Below the pieces are notes generated by a model. It was not told the origin of the DNA, ran no database searches, and was given only the letters and a program-made list of their open reading frames with translations. Below, piece by piece: positions 47,668 to 57,889 of a stretch of DNA of 64,000 bases (the stretch's first letter is position 1; each line of letters begins with the position of its first letter). This DNA is from Anaspis maculata (taxonomy: Eukaryota > Arthropoda > Insecta > Coleoptera > Scraptiidae). The DNA lies in the NCBI GenBank assembly GCA_949128115.1, contig OX421965.1, positions 11,253,420-11,317,419 on the forward strand. Reading direction: 5' to 3'. Both the position numbers and the translations under genes were made by a program.

Positions 47668-49570
47668 TAGTAAAGCCTTTCTGAAGATTGCGTATCTTGC
47701 TCTTCCTTTCTCTTATCCTGTTTGGCTTGTGTAACTTTCTTGACTTCACACTGTAATTGCTATCACCTTTGGGCACCAAGCCAACAGAACTTGCCCACGG
47801 TGGTTCGCATTCCTCAATAACTCCTTTGGACAACAGCCGATCAATTTCATTCTCCAGGAAATCCTCTTCCGGCCCAGAAAGTGGATAGGGTGGAACAGCA
47901 ATCGGGTGTTTTTCATTAGTCTTAATGTGGTGAACTGCATCTTCTGTGGGGCCTCCCCCTGCTTCAAAGATGTCTGAACATGTTTTCAGAAGCTTATCAA
48001 CCTGAAGTTCCTGAGAAACATCCAAATTCAATCCTTCATCGTCACACAAAGAATGTTCAGTGACTTGGAACAATTTTACAGAAGAAGGAATGTCGTACTC
48101 GTTGACAAAGTTGAATTTCTTCGAAGGTTCATCACAAAAATACCAGCAGCCTTCCGGGATGTTCAAAACGATCTTAGCTTTTTCAAAAAAATCGACACCT
48201 AACAGTGTGCGATTATTCTGCAGATTCGGGAGGATTGTGAAATGTACAGGTACAGTACGGTTTCCGATCACAACATCCACAGTGGTTCTCAATACATCTT
48301 CTTCTCTAACGGCGCCATCTGCGTAGGAAATACGTATTCGCGACTCCGAAAACGGGCAGTGCTTTTGTTTCAACACCGCAAAAAGAGAAGCACCAGCTAT
48401 GCTACCCTGAGCACCAGAGTCGGCGAAGCCTACAACATTGACGTTGAGAATAGAGACGGGAAGCAGTGGTCTGCATGGAGAATTATTCAGAATCGAAGCC
48501 ATGTTAAGTGTTTCATTAGTTATTTGGCAAAACTCTAGCGATTTTACTTGAAGAGGCTCAGTTTTTGTGTTGGTTTGACACTTGGGACATCTTGCGCGTG
48601 TCACCCCAGGAGCACCGCAACCGTAACACGTAATTTTGCTAACCATTGGAACTTCAGATTCCTGCGAAGAAGTAGCTTCGTTGGATTCCTCCGATTTTGG
48701 CCGATTATCGTCCTCACGTTGACGAAGTTTCTTACAATCGTTTTTGAGGTGTCCGAAATTTTTGCAGTAACTACACCGCGGACGCGACTTTTTGTCTACC
48801 ATGGCGGAAGTCTTTTCGCGTTGAATTTCGGAATCGGACACGTCCAGAATTTCTTTCAGCGACTGTTCAACATCGCGGCACTGTGTCAAAAGTTCTTTAA
48901 AATCGTTCACAGATTTTCGGGTTACGCGTTTCCGGATTTTCCTATGCAATAAGCCGTAGACAATGTCAATTTCAGCAGCAATGGGAAGATCATAGGGTAA
49001 CTCCGACAAAAGAGCACGCACACGACATATAAAAAGTTCTGTAGACTCTCCAGCTTGTTGCTCGCGCGCGAACATTTCGCGGAAAATCATGTGTGGCGGT
49101 AGCTTTCTAGAAAAAGTATTTTTGAGCAAATCGACCGCACTTTGCCAAGTGTTCGTAGTCTTTTTCTCGCCTTGCCACCAGGTACCTGCTGTTCCCTCCA
49201 AAAGCATCGGAAGACCGCGAAGCGCATTGTCATCAGTAACATTACAACAGTCTTTGAAAATTAGTACAGAGTCCAAAAAAGCTTCAATGTCAGCACTCTC
49301 GGAACCGTCAAAGCGCGCAGTACATTTCACGAAACTACCGCTCGCATTTTGAACTGTGTTCGGCGATGGAGTTACATTACCGCGAAGAGTACTCACTAAT
49401 TGTTCAACTGACTGCTGATTAGATTCGCATAATCTATTCAACAAAGCTTCAAACTGGTCATCCGTCATGGAAATTGCAGACGTACGAGCCTCAGATGAGG
49501 TTTCCCCATTTCTAGGTGATTTCTTTGGCGGCATCTCTAAGCGATGACTTCGAGAAGCTCCGAATTTCAC
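47668..49570 (-). pseudogene. Gag-protease-partial RT frame of the LTR element
   Basis: Encodes a Gag-like part (residues ~1-340), with a zinc knuckle CSYCKNFGHLKNDC at 266-279 and a second Cys cluster CYGCG...CPKC near 315-331; then an aspartic protease with DSGA at 384-387 and a LLGVDFF segment near 456-462; then the start of RT (near 550-602, ending ...WASSVGLVPKGD). After residue ~603 it changes to basic sequence from the end of integrase, showing an in-frame deletion of the RT palm, RNase H and integrase core. It is cut near residue 634 by the foldback. Motif order gag-PR-RT-(IN) fits Ty3/gypsy. A second methionine at residue 13 (MPPKKS) may be the real start. Confidence 0.88.
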
Positions 49571-50021
49571 AAAGAAAAATCTACTTACAGTAGTTGAGCT
49601 TGAGTATGAGTAGGTATGTTGTGTTGTTGTTATGGCGATGGCGATTCCAGGAAATCAGCCGGCAGCTGAAGCGACAAGCAGCACGCACGCAAAAGGAGGT
49701 CAAGGCCATGCAGCGCCGGAAACTTCCCTGAGAAAAACGCTACAACTGGACCAGGAACCAGGAACAGGTCGCGACGAATTACACACAGCGGTGAATTTGC
49801 AACAACGTACATACACCAAACACAAATCACAAAATAACAGTGTGTGGGTAAAAATCCAGTTCGAACCCGAAAAGTCGTTTTACAGTACCTTTCCGAACAC
49901 GGAGCACCTGCAGGAAAGTACCGACAAAACCGACCCTGCGAAACTGTCTTTCGATTTTACTCGTAGCACACACTTTGCAACTGTATTTCAAAGTTTCGAA
50001 TGAAAAACCGTCTTTTCAAAG

Positions 50022-50038
50022 CCCCACGTTGGGCGCCA
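50022..50038 (-). other. Primer-binding site of the LTR element
   Basis: TGGCGCCCAACGTGGGG on the element strand begins two bases after the 5' LTR end. TGG starts complement the CCA tail of a tRNA; which tRNA is not determined here. Confidence 0.8.
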
Positions 50039-50039
50039 G

Positions 50040-50318
50040 TGTAAAAGTCTCTCCCGGGCTCGTTCCCGCCGAAGAGCTTTTGTTTGTATGAAAGGACGGG
50101 ATTGCGAAGAACTTGCAGTTGTTTTTGGGTGTTTATTACTACTCACTACTTATTATGCAGATACAAAACAAAGAGACGCGAAAAATGGAGCGGAGCTCTG
50201 GTAAACACACCGCAGGCCCACACACAGAGTCTAGTCCCCTCCTTCGGCCGGAGCGCTCGCGACACCCCCGACTCTACCCGAACATGGTGAACAACAAAAA
50301 AACTACACTCGCGCTACA
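50040..50318 (-). repeat. 5' LTR, intact
   Basis: 279 bp, TGTAGCGCGAG...CTTTTACA on the element strand, with the TG...CA ends usual for LTRs. Followed by the primer-binding site. Nearly identical to the split 3' LTR. Confidence 0.92.
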
Positions 50319-51590
50319 CACTCAAATTACGAAACATGTTCGCTCAATAACAAAAAAAAAGTAGGTAGGTATCACTAAAAATCATGTGACAAGGCTACCA
50401 TTTTTTCGGTTTTTCGATAAAAAAGAAATGTTCCAATTCAAAAGTGAACCCGATATTCGTGTTCAGGAGGTCGAAATCAGTTGGAGCACATTTTTTTATA
50501 CAAGTAACAGAATGACGCTTATGTGGCCGGTTTGTCTGTCTGTCTGTCTGTCTGTCCGAGTCCGTGCAGAAATTAAGACGCTGTACTCCTTCTCGAGAAT
50601 TGAAACAAGAGTCTTGGAACTTTTTTCCGATTAATAGCTGATGTCTCCAAGGGTGGCCAATGGGCACTATTTTTGTTATCCATACATCGTTATCATTATT
50701 CTCAAAAAACAGAGATCTCCTGTGCACTTCGATGAAGTTGAACTTCTCCTCGGGAAATAAAGCTACAGCCGTTGAAGATTGAACTTTATCCGGTGGATAG
50801 CTTAGGTCCTCAAGGACCAAATAGGCAGGTTGGCTTTCATAATTCGGCCGCCATCTTGGCTGCCATATTGAAATTTCTTATTAGTGGAACGATTGTCATG
50901 AAACTTGAAACTCACCCTTGTCTAGTACGATCATTCTTATTTTCAAGCCAAATTTCATGATTGCCCCACCATCTTGGCCGCCATATTGAAATCTCTTATA
51001 AGTGGAAAGATTTTCATGAAACTTGAGAGTTACGCTTGTCTCGTACGATCATTCCTATTTTCAAGCTGAGTTTCATAATTCTGCCGCCATCTTGGCCGCC
51101 ATATTGAAATCTCTTGTTAGTGGAACGATTTTCATGAAACTTGGAACTTACCCTTGTCTAGTACGATCATTTTGATTTTCAAGCCGAATTTCATGATTCT
51201 GTCGATATTTTGGCCGCCATATTGCAATTTTTTGCCCAAGACGGTAGAACCCTAATCACTTAACATCTTGCGTTCACTAATCCTCCAAAAAGGAAGTGCG
51301 CTACTGAGCCTCATGCCCATGAGGCATATTCGCTTGTTTCAGGTGTGAACGGTTTAGACGATTTGGCCTATTGCTAAGGTAGGGCAGGCGGTGATCGTTG
51401 CATCTGAGCATCTACACCTTTTCCAGCTGTAGTTTAGAAAACTTGAAACTTGAGTATTTCAGAAAATATGAATTGTATTTAAGATTAACCAAATGTATTT
51501 AAGAAATTGCCAATGCATTTTAGAAAACTTTGGATGTACTTCAGAAAATAAGAAATGTATTTCAGATTAACGAAATGTATTCGAGATATT

Positions 51591-52819
51591 GGGTGGTATG
51601 CATAGAAAGAAGTAGATGCTACTACTACGGGAAAAAGTATCTACTTCGTAGTATCCTCTGTTATGTATTTAACATCTACTTCAGTTCCGAACCATATGCT
51701 ACACAAAAGAAGCTTCTACTACAATACGTGTAGTAAGTACTACAGCATCGTAGTATATACTAGTGAGCGAAATTACCTTAGTTGCAATCCAAACTAAGTT
51801 TTCTCTGTTGAACTTGAAAAAATAACAATAATGTCAAAATAAGGAGCTCTAAAATTTTTACGGCCAACCGAAGATTCAAACGGCAAATTTTAGAATAAAT
51901 ATGCACACAGCACCGCGTACATACCTGAATAATTTTTGATATACAGGGTTATTGAAAAGTCCGGAACAAAATTCATAATTTTGTACCATATTTTTTCCAA
52001 AAAAAAACCCGCTCGAACAGGTCAATTTCTAAAAAGGGCAAGCGGTTTTTACGTGACACGTATCATGACCTATCGTCAACCCCTTAACCCCTAGCCACCC
52101 TTAGCATTTTTTTCAAGAGGCACCCTGACTTGGAGGGGGAAGGGAGTCTCGTTTGGAAAGCTTGTCGAAAATTTTATCCAGATTTACCATTGAAAATTAG
52201 TTCGAACGCTTCACTATAAAGTTTTGAGGAACCCCAGGGTAACTCAAAAGTTCGGAACAAAATTCATATCTTACCGTATTTTTCCCCAAAAAAAAGACTG
52301 CTCGAACAGGTCGATTTTCAAAAACCGTAAGTCGATTTTCCATGATTCGTGTCATGATCTACCGTCAACCCCTCAACCACCAGCCACTCTTAGTTTTTTT
52401 TTTCACGTGTCATGATCCACCGTCAACCCCTCAACTCCCAGCCACTCTCAGTATTTTTTTTTACTTTTGAATAACCCTGTATATCATCGTCATAAGGTTC
52501 TCCGCTCTTTGTATGTTTTTACAACTGGTGCACCCATAAATTCAGCCATGTTTTTGACGAGAAGTATGGTCGAGAAGTTGCTATAACAGCAACTTCACTA
52601 AAAATGAAGTAAATACTGCGAACACCCCAAATTCATAGTAGATACTACAGATTTGGAGTAGATGCTTCAAAGGCGAAGTAGAAACTACTACGTACCATCG
52701 TATATAGAAGCATTTAATTCCTGGGCATAGTAAGTACTACGCTAGTGTAGTACATACTCACCTCTTACGGAGTAGATACTTGTAGCATTAGTATCTACTA
52801 CTTTTTATGCATACGACCC
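51591..52819. mobile_element. 1.23-kb element with GGGT(G/C)GTATGCATA ends
   Basis: Ends GGGTGGTATGCATAG and (complement) GGGTCGTATGCATAA. Absent from the mirrored site in a' near 53590, which gives the empty site; a 3-bp duplication (ATT / ATC, one change) is implied, as in PIF/Harbinger. Subterminal regions are rich in AGTAGATACTAC-type words in both orientations. Contains the nested element 51942-52481. Confidence 0.65.
51942..52481. mobile_element. 540-bp MITE with TACAGGGTTATT ends and internal duplication
   Basis: A 19-bp terminal repeat TACAGGGTTATT(G/C)AAAAGT, flanked by TA (51940-51941 and 52482-52483). Inside, ~150 bp (about 51963-52115) is repeated at about 52248-52400 with changes, and a third partial copy lies at 52405-52450. 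Confidence 0.72.
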
Positions 52820-53764
52820 ATCACCAAATATATTTTAGAAAAAATTGAATGCATCCCAGATCCACGAGGTTTAATGGAGAAATTGCCAATTGTATTTACG
52901 AAAACTTAAGATGTATTTAGGACAAGATGAGATGTATTTGAGATATTATGAAATGTAAACTGCTGGACAACGAAGTTGTCGGTATATCAGAGAAATGGTT
53001 CGACATTGAAGACCAACAACTTCCGATTGCCGAATGTGATTTCCATTTTGTTTGTTGGGTCAACTACACCATTTCCAACTGTATTTGCGATAATATCAAA
53101 TGTATTTCAGATTAGCGATATGTATTTGAGAAAACACCAATTGTATTTTAAATATGAGAAATGTAGTTTAGAATTTGCCAAATGTATTTTAAATATGAGA
53201 AATGTAGTTTAGAAATTGCCAAATGTATTTCAGATTTGAGAAATGTAGTTTAAAATATGCCAATTGTATAATTGAATATTCAAATGTAGTTGAGAAAGTA
53301 CCAAATGAATTTTAGAATAAGGATATGTAGTTGAGAAAACGTGAATTGTAAGTGAGAAACCGTCAATTGTAGTTGAGAATTTGGAGTTCGTTTTCCTCAA
53401 CAACGTTTGCTTCTTCATCACTGTTCTACCCTAAAAAAAATATCTGAATCTGAAAAACATTCCATAATATCTCAAATACATCTCATCTTATCTCAAATAC
53501 AACTAACGTTTTCAAAAATACAATTGGCAATTTCTTCATTAAACTTTGTGGATCTGGAATGTATTTAATTTTTTTTAAAATACATTTGGTAATATCTCGA
53601 ATACATTTCGTTGATCTAAAATACATTTCTTATTTTCTAAAATACATCTAAAATTTTCTGAAATGCATTGGCAATTTCTTAAATACATTTGGTTAATCTC
53701 AAACACATTCCATATTTTTTGAAATACATCTGAAGTTTTCTAAACTACAGCTGGAAAAAGTGTA

Positions 53765-54587
53765 GCCTCATCTTTCCGTAGCCCATCCTATAATAGTGGA
53801 TGTTGAGAAACTCCCATGTAAATTTTCTACAGGGTGATACGTAAAATGGTGCAAGATTGCACCGACTTCATCGTACCCCCATTTGTCGAAAAAAATTTGT
53901 TCATGTATTCTAATGCAAGAATGATGAAGTGTTGTTTATTATCTCGAAACAGTTTTGGATTTACCCAGATTGGAAGTCTAACATTGAAGATATCAATTTT
54001 CATGTTGAATGTTACATATTTGCCTTGTTGGCGGGCGAGATTAGGTCATTTTTGATGAATGGATGTTAACATTGAGCAAGATTGTTCGTGCAACAGTCCA
54101 GGACAATTGTTATCTCAACACAACCCGAATATTTGGTGTGGGGCCAAGCAAAGGGTATTTTTTCAAGTGGTTGTCACTGCCTGTTCTTCGTACAATGAAT
54201 TTCGTCAGAATTTCATCAAAATTTTAGATGTGAAACATGTTCTATTTGCAAGTTCAAACCCCTGAACAAGGTAACGATGTAAAACTTCAGTTTCCGAGTT
54301 AAGTAGAGCCCCCCGGACGTTATACTTTTTATGCTTGTGCTATGCCTGAGTTTCGTAAATCTGCAACATTCAACATAAAAATTTATATATTCAATGTTCG
54401 ACTTCCAATCTGGGTAATCCAATCTAATCTAATCTTGTATTAGAATATTGAAAAAATATTTTTTTGGAAAATAGGGGTACGATGAAGTCGTTGCAATTTT
54501 GCACCATTTTACGTATCACCTTGTAGAAAATTTACATGAAGTTTCTCAACATTCATTATTATAGGATGGGCTACGGAGAGATAAGGC
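53765..54587. mobile_element. 823-bp foldback with TA flanks
   Basis: Ends GCCTCATCTTTCCGTAGCCC and complement with a few changes; TA at 53763-53764 and 54588-54589. The arms pair to about 54030 and 54360, including TACAGGGTGATACGTAAAATGG and ACCCAGATTGGAAGT blocks. Its removal rejoins a' to q' in the surrounding complex. Confidence 0.75.
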
Positions 54588-57500
54588 TAGTTGGCGCAAT
54601 AAAGAAAATGAAAATCGCAACCGGCAATCGGGAGATACTGGCCTCCAAAGTTGATCCATTTTTCCGATACCGACAACGTCGTTGTCCAGCAGTTTATTTC
54701 AGATTCAGATATTTTTTTTGAGGTAGAACAGTGATGAAAAAGCAAACGTTGTTGAGGAAAACGAACTCCAAATTCTCAACTACAATTGGCGGTTTCTCAC
54801 TTACAATTCACGTTTTCTAAACTACATATCCTTATTCTAAAATTCATTTGGTACTTTCTCAACTACATTTGAATATTCAATTATACAACTGACATATTCT
54901 TAACTACATTTCTCAAATCTAAAATACATTTGGCAGTTTCTAAGCTACATTCCCATCATTAAAATACATTTGGCAAATTCTGAACTACATTTCTCATATT
55001 TAAAATACAATTGGTGTTTTCTCAAATACATATCGCTAATCTGAAATACATTCGATATTATTGCAAATACAGTTGGAAATGGTGTAGACATGCCTGACAC
55101 CTTACCTGCATGCATTGTTAAACTTTTCAACCCTACAATGTTGCTTCAAACTGCTTTTTCTTCGTACAAATCAGAGATTGCATTCCATTCTCGCAGCACT
55201 AGTTTGTCTCATACTTGGGAAGTTCGGAAAAGTTCGGAAATTGCCATTTCCCAAAAAAAATGCTCATGAAAATGCAATTGTCTTTCTGTGTTATAACCCG
55301 CCTGCCCTACCTTAGCAACGGGCCAAATAGGACCTCCTGGTGTATGGCAGTGCATATCGAGAACTTTTAACCTAAGAAAAACGTAGGCTCAAGTAAACTC
55401 AATTTTTTTTGCTTTTGTCGTCATTTTTTAGGGGGTACCAATAATTGGTGACAGGGGGAAAAGGGGGGTAGTATGGTGACCCGCTGATGACTTGATGACT
55501 CGCGAAGGTTCAAATGAATTCTTTGGTGGAGCCTAAAATGTTGAGAATCCTCTGACAATGGTCTCTCAGCCTGTGGTAAGGACAAAACTTGTCGCATCAA
55601 CAGGTTGCAAAAAAGATGGAAAATGTTCACTATCACTTACGGTCGTGTTACATCTGTATATAAGCAGATTACTTCAACTCCGGGCAAACAAACCATTTTT
55701 TACGCACATCGGTGCCATGTTGTCAAGTGACCGGAATAAGAAGTGAATCTTGCTGATGAACATTGTCATGGAAAAGGAAATCATACACAAAGACTGCGAA
55801 TGGTGTACCCCATCAGTTTAGACCACATTAGGCAGGTACAAAAATTCACCAGCGTCGTGACTATCCTTGAAATGCGATGGGAAATTCTGCAAAATTGATA
55901 TTAGGACAATATCGCCTTCTAATCAATATCACCCTGTAACCTCACAGTTCACATGGCTGCAAACTTTGGCACTTCAAGAACACACCGCAAGTAAACCTGA
56001 TGTGGAATTTCATAAAAATTTGTCAGCAGATTCGTCTGTGGCAAAACTTTGAAAAATCGTTCCGCTAATTTTGAGCGTCAGTATATATAGAGATACTGGC
56101 GATCAAGGGCCATGAAAAATTATGGTGGAATATTGACATCTGCTGCAGGCAAATATGGTGAAGGCGCCAAAATCGGCTTCATCTGATAATAAGAAACTGG
56201 CTGTAGCTCGTTTGTTGTTCAACGGATTTCGACATCTGGAACGTCATTTTGTAGACAAAAGAAATTCTACTCTTATTTCATACCTAAATTCACAAACGTC
56301 ATTTCGGGAAACTGTCAAAATTATTGTCTTTATGAGATACTTATGCTAAATTCCGACCTTTTTTGAAGGTTATCTGATATTTTTGAAACTTGGCAGTTGT
56401 ACAGATCTTGAGGTGCTCTTCCCGAATTTTCACTTTTCCACTTCGCATATTTGCCGTTTTGGCCGCCATATTGGAAAGATGGGGCTTAAAAAGCAGTTTT
56501 TTGTCAATATCTCCATTTCAGTCAATGTGAGGTGAAAGCGTTTATATGCGAATGGAAGCTTATTTAATTCTCTACAATTTGATACTTTATTCGTGTACGT
56601 GCTACTTCCGGTTCTTTGGTTATGGCTTCTAGAACTCCCTGAAGCATCAACTTTTGTCATCCAATCAGCATATCAAGTTGATCTTAGCTCCACGTGGCAG
56701 TCAAATTACCCATAAATAATGATAAGTTGTCAACCACAGACCATTAATATCCAGAAAATCAATTATGGTAACGGTTGTTGTGCAACTACAGAGTGAACTC
56801 TAAGGGAAAATTGGCTTTGAAAAGGTATAGCTTGAGAACCGTAAGTCGCACATGAGTGATTCAGATGTCAAAATTCAGAGAATTCAATAGACCTCCACTT
56901 TTGATATGAATCCTAGAATTTTATGACGAATTATCCGAAAAATTTCCGAAAATATGTTTTTTGGACGCCATATTTTCAAAATTATGGCCAGAACAACAGA
57001 AATACGAAGTGGAAAAATTGATATTCTGAATGGTGACCCCAAATTGCATCATAATAATGAGTTTCGAATGTATCTGATATCCTTCAAATGCTATATTACT
57101 TTTATTTCTTTCTAAAGTCAGTTTGCTTTCACAGTTCCCTCTGTAATTACACAAATAACATCACCATGATCGATTTTCTAAATTTGTATTATCTATGGTC
57201 AATGGCCAAGAGCTATTTATGGTTGAATTGCTTACTACATGACGGTGGTATCAATTTAACATGCTGTTTGAATGCGTAAAGTTGATGCTTCCGGAAGTTC
57301 TAAAAGCTCTAGCTCAAGAACCGTAAATCGCACGTAAATGATTGATATGTCAAATTGTAGATATTTGAATGGGCTTTCTTCCGCATATACACGTTTCAAT
57401 ATTGAGTCAGTTAGATTCAAGATATTGACAGAAAACTGTTTTTTGGGCGCCATCTTTCCAATATGGCGACCAAAACGGCGGAGGTACGAAGTGGAAAAGT

Positions 57501-57889
57501 AGAAATTTGGAAAGGGCACCTCAAGATCTATGATACTGTCAGGTTTCAAAAATATCGGATAACCTTCAAAAAACGGCGAAATTTAGCATATCTTATAAAG
57601 ACAATTTTGACAGCTTCACGGAATGACGTTTGTAAATTCAGGTATGAAATAAGAAGAGAATTTGTTTGTCTACAAAATGACGTTCCAGATGTTGAAATCC
57701 GTTGAAAAGCAAACGAGCTAGAGCCAGTTTCTTATTACCAGATGAAGCCGATTCTGGCGCCTCCACCATATTTGTCTGCAGTAGACGCCAATATTCCACC
57801 ATAATTTTTCATGGTCCTTGATCCCCCAGGAATCGACCACTATATATATTCACGAAGCTGGACACGGCACGACCTATGCCCCCCTACTA

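Larger units (their letters stand above)
43375..50318 (-). mobile_element. Deleted Ty3/gypsy-like LTR retrotransposon with two nested insertions
   Basis: Complete ends: 5' LTR 50040-50318, 3' LTR in two pieces, 4-bp target duplication CACT (43371-43374 and 50319-50322). The uninterrupted site is preserved in HINE copy 2 near 44665. Without HINE copy 2 (43644-45592) and the foldback 45864-47667 it is about 3.2 kb, so it lacks most of RT, RNase H and integrase. The LTRs differ by about one base and a 10-bp duplication, implying recent insertion. The gag-protease region is open. It could have moved only with proteins from a full-length relative. Confidence 0.9.
42432..51336 (+). mobile_element. 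Helentron-associated element (HINE/DINE-1-like), copy 1, split
   Basis: Native length is about 1957 bp (42432-43374 plus 50323-51336); the gap is the LTR retrotransposon. Features: 5' end AGCGCACTTC; its complement GAAGTGCGCT lies subterminally at 51293-51302; an 8-bp-stem hairpin (51308-51325) follows; then the 3' end ATATTCGCTTG. It contains (GTCC)n at 42475-42526 and a GTCT tract at 50533-50556, and ~118-bp tandem units. Asymmetric inverted repeats, a 3' hairpin, a GTCY microsatellite and insertion in a T run are known traits of Helentron-associated elements. No Rep/helicase is encoded. Confidence 0.75.
51412..55086. repeat. Interlocked AAATGTATTT repeat complex
   Basis: Most of this block is built from degenerate 25-35-bp words such as AAATGTATTT(C/T)AGA. 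The larger order is a-q-b-a'-q'-b': a 51412-52960, q 52965-53079, b 53080-53447, a' 53448-53763, q' 54590-54700, b' 54701-55086, where primes are reverse complements. Both a and b start with CTACACC(T/A)TTTCCA. q is a linker with AAACTGCTGGACAACG. Two inverted copies of a monomer-linker-monomer array therefore meet tail to tail. Two elements (51591-52819 and 53765-54587) inserted later. Family unknown. Confidence 0.65.
41507..56081. mobile_element. Tc1/mariner-like foldback, inflated by later insertions
   Basis: Ends CTGACGCTCAAAATTAGCGG and exact complement, flanked by TA (41505-41506 and 56082-56083). The arms (41507-42229 and about 55330-56081) are ~720-750 bp inverted repeats. The end wording and TA target fit Tc1/mariner. 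A possible decayed coding frame in the arms was not identifiable as transposase. Between the arms lie a HINE with its nested LTR element and the 51412-55086 repeat complex. 51364-51395 still pairs with 55297-55330, showing that the block 42230-51363 lies within the former left arm. Confidence 0.82.
40465..57887. mobile_element. GGGGGCATAGG-family foldback, copy 2, with nested insertions
   Basis: Left end GTCTGGGGGCATAGG at 40465, right end complement at 57887, TA on both sides (40463-40464 and 57888-57889). Removing the hAT-like element (40480-41457 with one target copy) and the Tc1-like element (41507-56081 with one TA) leaves about 1.86 kb, close to copy 1 (1795 bp). The sequence on either side of each insertion matches copy 1 continuously, so the nesting is well supported. 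The remaining right part (56084-57887) aligns to copy 1 from about 1190 onward. Confidence 0.85.

Noticed and set aside
51412..55086. CRISPR-like short repeats
   Set aside because: Words are degenerate, spacing is irregular, and the context is eukaryotic with foldback structure.
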